A DNA stretch of 64,000 bases. Source: Pycnopodia helianthoides (taxonomy: Eukaryota; Echinodermata; Asteroidea; Forcipulatida; Asteriidae). The notes beneath the pieces were generated by a model. That model searched no databases and was not told the origin of the DNA. It was given only the letters and a program-made list of their open reading frames with translations. The stretch is taken from positions 8,343,725-8,407,724 of the forward strand of contig CM063256.1 of NCBI GenBank assembly GCA_032158295.1. Reading direction: 5' to 3'. Made by a program: the position numbers and the translations under genes. The first letter of the stretch is position 1, and the number at the start of each line of letters is the position of its first letter. Positions 48,601 to 60,600 of the stretch are shown piece after piece.

Positions 48601-51600
48601 CATGTTAGCAGTTTTGCCAATGGTTGTAAATGCTGTTCAAGTACCACCCAAAAGTGTTTCAACTGACTTAATTAGAGGTGATACATTTTATGTTTTTTTT
48701 TTTTTTTTTTTTTTTTACTTCTTTCTTAATTACTCTTAAATTTCCATCAGAAATGGATGGAATAAGTTACCTGCCTTTTCCTGTCCATTTTTAAAATAAA
48801 ATTTGAGAGGAATTGAAAAATGTTATAATTCTAATCAACTCAAATGATTTTTAGTGCAAGCCTGGATGTCAAATCACACTTTTTGGGTGGTTCCAAATTT
48901 CAGGTTGATTTCAGTATGTTTACATAGATCTCATTTTGTCTTCGAAAATTCTTGGAAGAACTGACTCCTCAAGTGAAGAAATGCACATTCCATTTTATGT
49001 CCAAATCCGTTTGTCTACATTTGAAGTGATGTTGAGAGTCTGTAAATCCTCTTAAATGAAATTCCCAGAAAACGGTCGTTGCTTTTCTCAGAATTTGTAA
49101 TTTTTGTACAATCTCACCCATGCTTCTTTTGATATGGTTATGATAATATTGTGTTGTCGTGAGATTGTTCATGTTTGATTGTAAATTGTAGCAGTGAGGT
49201 TGTGAAGGAGGCAGCCTCAGATAGTAGGTGGATTGTGCTCACGGAAGCCCAATTTCAGAGAGCTGCTTCAGGGCCCCCCAAAATATTGCTTACCAGAAAC
49301 TGGTTCCAACCAACATTCCATAAAGTTTATATTCTTGCGACTGGTACCCCACTCACTTTTTGCTCAGCAAAGATATGTGTTAAGAACTTTTTTTCTGCTA
49401 AACAGCTTTATGAAAGTGGGCCCAGCTTTCAAAGTAGCTAAGCAAAAAGTATGCTTACCAGACTAAGTTTACCAGCCAAACTACCATGTCACATGCACCA
49501 TCAGTGACTGGTATCCTGCTCATTCTTGGTTAGCAGAAAATTGTCAGGCAATAGTTTCTGCTGACGCAGCTCTATGAAATTTGGGCCCAGCATACATGAT
49601 GAACCCAGATGGTTGGGACAGCTCTTCCTCCCACCTTTTAAATTTTTTGAATTTGATTTGAATACCCCCCCCCCCTTACCATCACTGTTTTCCCACGCAT
49701 CCGGCTTAATGTTCCAAGTTCCACGACCACATCCGTGTAACTAATCATGTTCACTCTGCCAAGACCTGAGTCATTAACATGTGATTTCCGTTCATGTTTT
49801 GTCGTTAACAGGAGAAAATTCGAGTCAAATTTGATAACTTGATCGGGCTGGAGCACTGCAACATCGTCAAGTTTCACAAATACTGGGCGGACATCAGGAC
49901 TGAAGTCAAGCCGAGGGTAGGTTCTCTTCGTTAGATGGACTCCCGCCCACTCGTACAGTTTCCCTTCCCCCTCTCTTTGGTCTTTAAAAGGACTTTGGCA
50001 CTGACATAGATCTCTATCACACAGCAGCCATCTTGTTTATTCCCCATTGAAATCCATGAAACCCAAACCGAGGCTGGAAGGAATGATGATCTAATTTTTT
50101 TTTTTTTTTCAATTACGATATGAATAAGTTTTTCCCAGTACAAGAAATTCACAATACAGTGCGCCCTCTACAGGTTACCAAGGTGGGGGAATTTTTTTAC
50201 CATGAAGTGGTCGACTAAAATAATCACACCGGCGACCACACCCGCTCTTTTCAGAGCCAACACTCCTCACAAAAGAGATTTACACATGGTTGTACCCGCA
50301 GGTTTACTAGTATACAAATATTGACTGCTTTGAGTGGCGTAGTAAAACTAGTCACTCGAGGTGATCCCCGGAGCAGCCTATCTTCCCGAGGTGAAATAAG
50401 AGGGTACCAGACTACTGCTGTTACGTTCGTTCTCTAAACCGTATTTCAAATGCACACATTTTGTTCATTACACCGGGTTCGAGGTTGTCAAGCAGCTCGT
50501 TTAAATCAATGTTTGAAGTCAATGTAGTCAGGGTACCAGGGTATCCATTCACTAGTACATCGGTTGCTAGGCTATCGTTGAATAGTTCGTTGAATAGTTC
50601 GTTTGGTCGGCGAACATGTACAAGAGTAAAAATACACAACACCATGTGACACGCTCTCGGCCAATCAACAGATAGAATCAAAGGAAGAGGTGTTATAATA
50701 GTTACTTCCTAAAGAGAGGGTATACCTTTGGTAATTACTCCCCCCAAAATGGCCATAGAAACTTACTTGGTAAGAAGCACTGCAGCTGTTGATAATGTTT
50801 AACTTTTTGAGAAATGATTCCCTTCTAAGGAATGTGGTTTTACAGAAAGGGATTTAAAACAATTTCAATCTGAGAAACTTTTCATGCATGAAACTTTCTC
50901 AGATTGTGTATTCCAGTTACGGATTATTCTTCCTGCGTGGACATAACCGCTCCAGACTTTCGACGATATCTCAAAAAATGCTACCACCTTTTGAAATGAA
51001 ATGTTCACAGGTTAGTTGGGTTGTATATGTTTATGTCGATATAGGATTAAAACTAATCGAACGGTTCCAAAGACCAAAGTTATATTTTGTCTTTAAAATA
51101 ATTACCCTCGCAATTCAGCGTCACACGCAGTTTGGGAGCTTGAAAGTTGGAAGTAAATGCCAAAAACACAGCAGATTGAATCTGACTTCACTGCTTGATG
51201 AAGGACAAATCACTTAGTTGTAGAATCCTGTACTGTCTTGCCAATGCCTGCATGCAAACTACGAAATGGAAAAAAAACCCAGACCAAATGCAGTGTAGCA
51301 GGCACTGCGCCAACCAAAACTTTTGTCAACCTTTTTTCCTATGATCGGCTGCAAAAAATTGTCTCTCCTGGGCAAACTGTAGAAAGCGCACTGTTTTGTG
51401 TATTTTCCGATCGATTAAGCCCCGCCCACCATAGTAAATTGGTAGCCTGTGGGTACTGGTTCCTGGTATGCACCCGCTGAGTTGAAAGTTCTGACTTGTA
51501 ATGATCCCCCATGTTCATAACATCGTCAAATCAAAACTGATTCATTCGACTCATTGTTCGAAATGTGTGAAAATGAGTGAAAAAAGAACTCCAAGAATGA

Positions 51601-54600
51601 CTTTGATGCCCCGCTTACTCAGCACATGGGTCTCTGCTAGAGGAGAAACATTCAGGCATGCAACTTTTCCTCGGATCAGCTGATTTCCTCTTTTTTAATT
51701 CTCAGTTTTACCATTTTTGTACAGTGAAAAACACTGTACAAAATCATTGAAATTTTGTAATTTCCTCTTTTTTTGGTGAAGTTACAGTTGCATGCCTGAA
51801 CATTGCTTACCAGTGAACAATTTTCCTTGTGTAGCTTAAAGGAACATTACAGAATTGGTAAGAAAAAAACTTGTAAAATATACTTTTTGATCACAGATTG
51901 ACATAAAGCTTACACGTTCTAATGATGATGATAGTAGAAAACATCCCTTGAATTAGTTCTGTCTGAAATGCCATATTTGATGAGAAATGAATAAACTAAT
52001 TTTCCGATTGGAGTTTATCGCTCAGTGAGCTTTTTATTCATTTGTTGAATCTATATGATTTTCATGCAAATGTGTAATCAGTTTTTAACTATTTTCTCGT
52101 GACCCAGATGGCCGATCGATCTCAAACTTGTACAGGTTTGTCAGTTTATGTATATGGTGGATTACATAAAGTGCTTACACTGCCAGCAACTATTTTGTTA
52201 GCAAAAACCAATTCTGTAATGTTCCTTGAACAAAATGCTACACAAAAACGCATCAGTTGCTGCTCAAAAATGATCTTTTGCAATTCGATAATTAACATTC
52301 AGTATGCTCAAAAACATGTTCAGTCTAAATGCTTTGCCATGCATAAGTGCGGGATGAAATCGTTCCGTGCTTACATGGTAGCTTGGAAAAACATGTAACA
52401 TCAACAATGAAACCGCAAGAGGAAAAACTGCGTAAAAAATGGATCAAAAAACGAAAACATAGGATTAAATTACCCCCAGCTGCTTATGACTTTGATTTTG
52501 GTTTTCTTTTCTGCGAAGGTCATCTTTATCACGGAATACATGTCATCGGGTTCGCTACGACAGTTCCTGAAACGAATCAAGAAAGACAAACGAAATATAC
52601 AAGAGAAGTCGTGGAAGAGGTGGTGTACACAAATACTCTCAGCATTAAGGTACAAAATGATAGGCGGATGTTGAAGCGGGGAGGCAGGATACCAGCCAGT
52701 ATCTAGAATTAAGGATGTCTAGATTTGCTCTAAATTTGTTTAAAAAAAAGCTTTCCAAATTGCTGAAAGGGTGGTGCACACAAATACTCTCAGCATTAAG
52801 GTACAAAATGATAGGCGGACATTGAAGCGGGGAGGCAGGATACCAGCCAGAATCTAGAATTAAGGATGTCTAAATTTTCTGTAAATTTGTTTAAAAAAAG
52901 CTTTCCAAATTGCTGACTTTTACACGTAGATCAATAGCCCACGCACAAGCGCCATCTTGAAAATGTACCGCAATGCATCTTGGGAAACCAGGTACAGTTC
53001 AAGCATAAACCAAGTTGCCAACATGGAGGACATGCTTTAGTTTACGTGTAACTATGCCAGGTTTTATAGTTGTGTACCGCATTGCTTCAAAATTAGCAGG
53101 CCATGATGGTTGCTGGTGTTGCTTGGACTTGGACTTCACCCAGAATTCTTTGCGTGCCGGTCATGAGCATTGGGACATGCATATGGCGTATTAAATAGTG
53201 GGATGTTCAAATTTATAAACAGTGCATCCAGAAGAAGGGAATTTTATCACTGACAAAGTTGACAAAACAGAGTGGCCAACTTGTCCAATGTGTTGCAGTA
53301 CATGTAGCCACACATGACCGTGACTGCTGATTTATTGGTCAAATTGTCTTTATTCTTTGCCCTACTGTACACTGTTTCTGAAGTCCCTGATACAACATGT
53401 ATGTGCTGTCTGAGCTCCAGAGAATCAAAGATGCATGATCTCTTATGGCCTTTTCCAAAAGGCTACGGCTTTGCCTCTGGCTGAGGCTCCAATCCACCTG
53501 CCTGAAGCCGTATAAGACGAAATAGTGGTTCCAAAAATGGCTATGGTTAACAGCTACATTTACACTAGACTGGTCCCCTGTCTTTATCCCCATGCACTGG
53601 TCTTACAGGTCCAATGATTTCATTGGATACAATGATTTCATTGGATAAGCGTGCAGTGATGTAAGCTTTCCATATTCTGTGTTATGATTGGTCCAAGTGG
53701 ATGTAATTTGTCAGCTTGCACTTTCGATTGTCTGCATGCAGCGTGTGCATAATGTTTGTACATCATGTACATGTAATGTTGTTTTATTCACTATGTAATG
53801 TATGTGTGTACATGTAAGTGTGAATTTTCTGCGAATCACCGCGTCAAATGAATGCGAGGTCAAAGGTACATCCGGCAACATCCGGTCAGGCAGGTATCTG
53901 GCGTTATTCAGGAGCCTCAAAGTTTGACGCCGGATGCTCAGTCTACATTTAGACCACTGGTGGCAGGAAACCAGCTCAATTGGAGAATATGAGACATTAG
54001 AGGGCAGCAGACGTTTCCTATTGTTTGTTGTGTTCTGAGCAAGCGTACTTTTTCAGAACAAGCAGGTATCACAATCGGTTTTGTAATATTTGCGTCATGG
54101 AAGGGATCAAATCAACAGGAATTTGTTTGGCTGTTGGTTTAGATCAAATAGAAAAGTAGTCATATCTTTTTGATTTGTTATTGATGTACGATTAAGCGAA
54201 ACTGTTGAAACTCTATTCCCATTTAGTTATCTACACACGTGCGATCCGCCCATAATCCATGGTAACCTCACCACGGATACCATCTTCATCCAGCACAATG
54301 GACTCATCAAGATTGGCTCAGGTAAAACAAAATCACAATCATTATTTGATCCCGGTGATTTGCTCCCACAAGAATATAGTGTCCACAGTTCGAGAGTCTA
54401 GCTCTGTAAGATTGTGTTCCTTAAGGTGATTTCACATTGTGCATTATCGTCAAGTAGGCTTGAATCTTCGATTCTGATTGGTCGATCCATAGCAACAAGG
54501 AGTGTGATATAAACCTATATTGCTCGGCTCATATCACACTCTGCGTATTGCGCTGTTCTAACTCATTGTATTGTGCAGCTCTAAGCTGTACACAAAATGT

Positions 54601-57600
54601 ACAGCTACAGAAGTCAATGTAAACTTAAAAGTATGGGGTTGAACAAAGAAAAAGTCATTTTCCCTTGTGGTTTATTACTAAACTCAAAAGTGGCGCATTA
54701 GGCACTTTTTCCTGGCGTACAGGGGTGCGTCATCCATCTTTACTGCGCGCCAAGTTAGCTTGAAGATAAAATCATTATCACTAGCGTGCTTGTGGAATAA
54801 GGAAAAAATATAGCTAGTCTGCGTCCCATATCCAACTGCGTCCCCTATCGCACTCGTTGGATATGGGACGCAGAAGGCCTATATTTTTCCGTATTCCACT
54901 CGCGCTTGTGTGACAACTTATAATATTAGCTGTCACTTTAAAGATGACTCTTCAAACCCATGAATCTGCCAATTGGAAGCGTTTTAAAATTAGATTTCCA
55001 GTTTAACCTAAACCTGTTCACAGGAGGAGCAAGGCTCCACTTTAACTGCTGTCCTTTTAGATATTTTACCTAGAAAATATCCATGTTAAATCAGATTTTT
55101 TTTTTTTGCCTTTCGCCATTTACACAAAATTTGACTCTTGGGGTTGTGTCACTTGGTTGGAAGCTTTGATGCTTTGTCGTTAAGCAACACTTTGAATATT
55201 AATTGCTTCTCTGCACCCAGGAGTAAAAATCCTATTCCTGGTATGATCGACTCAAAGATCTTGGATACAGTTTTAGCGATCAGTTAATTTAATGAAGTTC
55301 GATTTTCCAGTGTATTCTTAAAGATGTTTAATTCTTAAACATTTTTTGTTTGTTGAGTAACAGTGGGTTTACCTTCAATTGAAGTCTTTGTGGTCTGTTT
55401 TTGTTTTCCAGTTGCTCCAGATGCCATCCACAACCATGTGAAGACATACCGGGAAGAACAGAGAAATATGCATTACATTGCACCAGAATATGGAGGTAGG
55501 TTACCGGTTAAAGTGAAAAGCGAGCAAGTTTGCTGAGCATTCTAATGTACTGTACTCAAATTCATTCATTGATTTTTACTTTCCATAGCACATTTTCAAA
55601 CAATACAAATTTTACAGAAAATAGAAACTTAAGCATACTTTTTTGAATAATAATAATAGTGATACTACTAACAAAAATAATGAACAATAAAATAAAACAG
55701 CATTTATGTATCGCATTATGGATCATGGACCCCTCGATGCGCTGTACAATTTAAAAAAGCTATAATACAAAGATACACTATAGACAAAGAATACCAGACC
55801 AGCTGTACACAATGATTAGAAATAAACAACACTTTCACTGACTCGGAAAAACTCAAACTTAAGAAAATGTGGGCCCCATAAGTAAGCAACATGGCTGGTA
55901 AGACATACAAGGCAACCAGGGTTCTCCCTATGCACAAGCTGGCATATCAACCATATGCTCGAATTACGGCCGATACGCAAAACCAAATATATATAACTAT
56001 TATAATTGTCTAATTTTGTTAAATAGTTTTACAACAATTATCAAGATAAAACCATTTAGAATGCTCCAAATTGCACAGTAGGGCTTTTAAAACCAAAGAT
56101 AAACACCAAGTAAAAAAACATTCCGTGGACCTCTTATCAGTTCACCGTGCTTTGGCCAAACTTTCTAAATTTGGGTTCAGAATGTTTGTGGGAGAACCCT
56201 GGCAACATTGTAAAAACACATGACACAATGCACTAGACGACCGGGAAAAGTGACAAATCAAGAAATTCAACAAGCATGACTTAATTTAAAAAAATCCTCA
56301 GCAGATGACATGCAAGAGACTGAAAATAATTTTGGCAATACACTAGAATAAAAAAATACTCTTGACAATGACTAGAGCAAGCTAGTCGAAACGTTGAGAC
56401 CAAAAAGAACTCACTCCGCGGCAGTGCAGTTAATTACGAGTAGTCCCCCCGATCCACAAAGCTAAAGTAGTAGTCCAGACCGATTTCCTACCTCCCGCCC
56501 AGGTAATAGTTAATAAGCAGGACAGTTCTTTTCAGAACTGAGAAGTCTCCCGAGTTCCGAAAATCTACTTCGCGATAGTAGAACAAATAGCAAGACAAGT
56601 TGTCTAAAGAACAAAATCTACACAGCAAAGTAGATAATTATACACATGGTGTTACCGCAAACCGAGTATATATTAAGACTTTCTTTGTAACCTTGACAGA
56701 ATCTCAAGACCTCTTGACGACGGGTGTAGACATCTACGCCTTTGGAATCTGTGCATTAGAGATGGCGGTGTTGGAGATACAGACCAACGGAGATACGAAA
56801 CATATATCAAGGGAAGCCATTGAGAATGCCATCGACCAACTAGAAGACCCACTCCAAAGGGTGAGTTCAACTGTGATGTCTTGTCTTGCTTTAATCCCCG
56901 CCCCTCTACTCTTGGTGACATTTTCCAGCGTGTTGGCCAGTCATTTGAAACCATTCAGATGCATTGTTTGTGTATGGTTGATCTACCGTAAACTGAACTG
57001 TGTGGTTATATTGAATGGTTATTCAGTAGGAGGGTTGACTGTTTACTGTGTAGATGCATTCAACACATGATATCATATTGCAGGCTGGCATAGTTGATCT
57101 ATTAACCACAGTGAATGATGTTAAATGGTCAGACAGTAGGAGGGTTGACTGTTTACTGTGTAGATGCATTCACCACGTGATATCATATTGCAGGCTGGCA
57201 TAGTTTATCTATTATTCATAACCACAGTGGATGATATGGAATGGTCAGACAGTAGGAGGGTTGACTGTGTACTCTGTAGATGCATTCACCACATGATATC
57301 ATATTGCAGACTGGCATAGTTTATCTACCATTCAGAAATAGCTGTGATGCAACACACTGATTTAAACCCGTTTAAACTGGTTCAAACCAGTTTCGGTTCA
57401 AACTGATTCAACCCGGGTTAAACTGGATTAAACTGGTTCAAACCGGTTCAAACCTTGATTTAAAGAGCAAAATATTGCTTCTCACAAAAATATATATATA
57501 TTCTGTTTTGATTTATTTTAATACGACAGGACCCCAAATGATTAGCTGCTTTGATAGGGTTATCCTCTGTAAAGACTATTGTAAATCAGTAAACAAATAG

Positions 57601-60600
57601 ACAAATAAGTAAACAATCCCTGACACTATTCCAAAATCAAGGTCACCAATGTAGACCTCATGCACATGGCATCATTTGAGTAGGGCGCCCTTGGCTAGAA
57701 GTCAAAAGAAGGTTGCTCAATGGCTCATCCTGTGCGCCGCCGTATATAAATGTGCGTTTTTGATTGTTACGTCATCTGTTTTACCTCTAAGATGGCGGCA
57801 TCAATGCATAAAGTTCCCTGCGCAAAGTCTCCTGGCAGGGAGACATGACAATCTTTCTTGATTTCACCCAGCCTTGAACACCCAGCAGGGTGGATATGTG
57901 CGCATTACAAGTCTTAATATTATTATATTATTATTATCAGTAGCCCTAGTGGCCACATAACTGGGAAGTCCTTCCACCACTGCTCATAGTGATCTCAAAG
58001 TGCCGGTATTAATCGTATCTTGTGTTGTTTTGTTAGGATTTCATCCGTAGATGTGTCGGACCCGTTTCCCAGCGGCCGCAGGCAAGAGAGCTCCTATTCC
58101 ACAATGTGCTGTTTGAGGTCCACTCCCTCAAGCTCCTATCAGCTCATTGCTACGTCCAGAATGAAAGTAAGGGTTCCTGGGTTTTTTGTTTGCGTTTCAT
58201 GTTGCTGTCGTGGTGTTGTTTGTGCATATATAGATAGGTTGCAGTATGACGTAAATCGGCCATCTTTACGGGCAGTTTAGAACAAACAGTCGTGCGTTTC
58301 GTGTGAGAACGGCTGCAACACGCGCGCATTTCACGAAACTCATTGCAGGATTGGTCAGTGAACAACGCGGCTGCGTTAATAAGTTGAGCGTTTGACACAT
58401 CTGCAAGCAAAAATGCAATTTGCCCGTAAAGATGGCGTCTACTGGGAACTATCTATTGGTGAGGTGGTTTGACTGCGGACTTAACAGTCGCACAACGTGA
58501 GGCCAGGCACACCAATGTGGCGTGTCGCGGCCGAGCAGTCTAATGTATCGGACTCAAGTCTGATGGCTGAATCATCTGATTGTGGGTTCGATTATCGGTC
58601 ATGACACTTGTGTCCTTGAGCAAGGCACTTAACCATAAATGCTCTCTTAACCCAGGTGTATGAATGGAAGTCTGGGAGGGCTGAGACACTATCAACCCCA
58701 GGCCTGGAGTTTCATCTTTGAGAGGGCAAGGCCATTTTCACTTTGCAAAGGGCACTTCCATTGGAGATCTTAAAGTCTACGGGAAAGTTTGGAAGGGGCA
58801 CCAAGGCCAAAAGCAGGGCAACGGAGGCCATGGCCTCCGTGGCCTCCGTGTAATTCCAGGCCTGCAACCCCTTAGCGCTAATTCAAAAACCTGGGGTTGT
58901 ATGCTCCCTAGGGCATTGAGAAAGTTTGAGGAATGCGTTTGAGTCTCTCGGCTTCTTCTCACCCATACACTCGTGCTTTGCTGAGATGTCGAACAAAGAG
59001 CCATTCCGCGTACAGCGTCTCTTTGGAAGTACTTGCCTGCCGCAAGTTTCCCTCCAGCCTACAATCTAGACTGTTTTTAACAGGAGTATTAACTCCTACC
59101 TTCAGCTTTCCTGAGTTATTTTCATCTTTAATATTTTCCTTCTTGTAGTTTTGGGGCAAACTTGCATAATTATGATTGATTTTAATGGTCTAAGTATGCC
59201 TTGATCTATCCACTTGGAGTAGGATATGTGCCCTATATAAATTTTTGATATCTATTGGAATTCAGACTAGATCTGTTTTGTGTCTGGGTAATGGACGCCC
59301 CGATAAGGAAGTTCATTGTCTGCTGGTAGGCAGATCCATCATGGATCTTTGCCTTCCATTGGTAGCGCGCTGTTCTGAAACCTCTAGTCACTAATCCTCA
59401 CTAACCCCTGGGATTTGTTGAAAAACAATGCAGATTGGCTCCTAAAAGTCACTGCTTGCGCATGCTTTAAAAAACATTTGAGCATGTGTAGGACTCTTAG
59501 TATGTAAAAATGCAAGTGTTTTGACGAGATTCCATTTCAAATGAACCATGTAATTACACGGTCACCCTAAACTGCATTCAGTCAGACATGTCACAAGATC
59601 GAGCGGGGACCAGTTGCTCTTTGACTTGATGCCTCTTATCGGGGTTACCATACTTGAGCGCACGCATAGAGTGGATGGACCACAGGCCTTATTAAAATGT
59701 GCCATGTATTAGCAAATTTAAATTAACCAATACCAGGGGTTATGATCGAGTCAGGCGTGCTGGGAAAAAATGGCGCGGTGAGATCGATCGATCACCCCTG
59801 GGAACAAGGTTGCATATCCATGGACTTACACCCTGATCGGTAGATCTCCTCTTGTTCTTTGTTACGAGCTTCTCAGAAAACTGAAAAACATTCTGTGCAA
59901 AGTCGGTTTCCTCTTGTTTTTTCGCAATAACAAAGTTGCAAGTCTGAAATGTGTGTACTTAGTAGTTCTGTGCAATATGGAGGGTTGCTCCCTGTACAGT
60001 CTACCCAAGAGAGGCCATTTCCTTCTCTCTCCCCCCCCCCCACTCAAAAAAGGAGTAGACTGAAAACAAAATTACCCTCTCAGTTTTTCTCCTTCGAAAT
60101 TAAATACATGAATTTGAAAAACATTCAGTGACCTTACATCAAAAATACTATCTTATGCCATAAACTCAGCTGAGAAATACTTAAACTAATAATGGTGAGA
60201 GAGTAGCGGGTACAAACCATGAGGTTAGATAGCACTCTTTGAAAGCTCTGAGAAGAGCCAGTGTGTTCTCTGTAGATCGAACAGGATACTCTGCTCGTCA
60301 TTCTCCTGAAGACGAGCAGAGTATCCTGTTCGAATTGTAGTGAACACCCCAGCTCTTGTCAGAGCCACCACTTCTTTCAAAAAGGTGCTATCTAACCACA
60401 TGGTTGTACCCGCAAGTCTATTACTAGTTTATCTGTCTACACCATGCAAAGCTTCAAATTTCATTTTAGAAAAATACTTGTTTTATCTGCATGCAAATCA
60501 TGGATAAATATAAACAACTTGGTGAGCGCAACTTGTGCGCAACACAACGACCTAATCCTATGGTACACTGTGGAAATACCCTGTCCTGATTAAACTCTTG

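Noticed and set aside
52772..52801. An additional NRBP1 exon
   Set aside because: It is the duplicated tail of exon c without the rest of the exon, with a poor acceptor and a frame shift.
54227..54321. Active protein kinase
   Set aside because: The catalytic loop is HGN and the metal-binding motif is IGS; the family is a pseudokinase.
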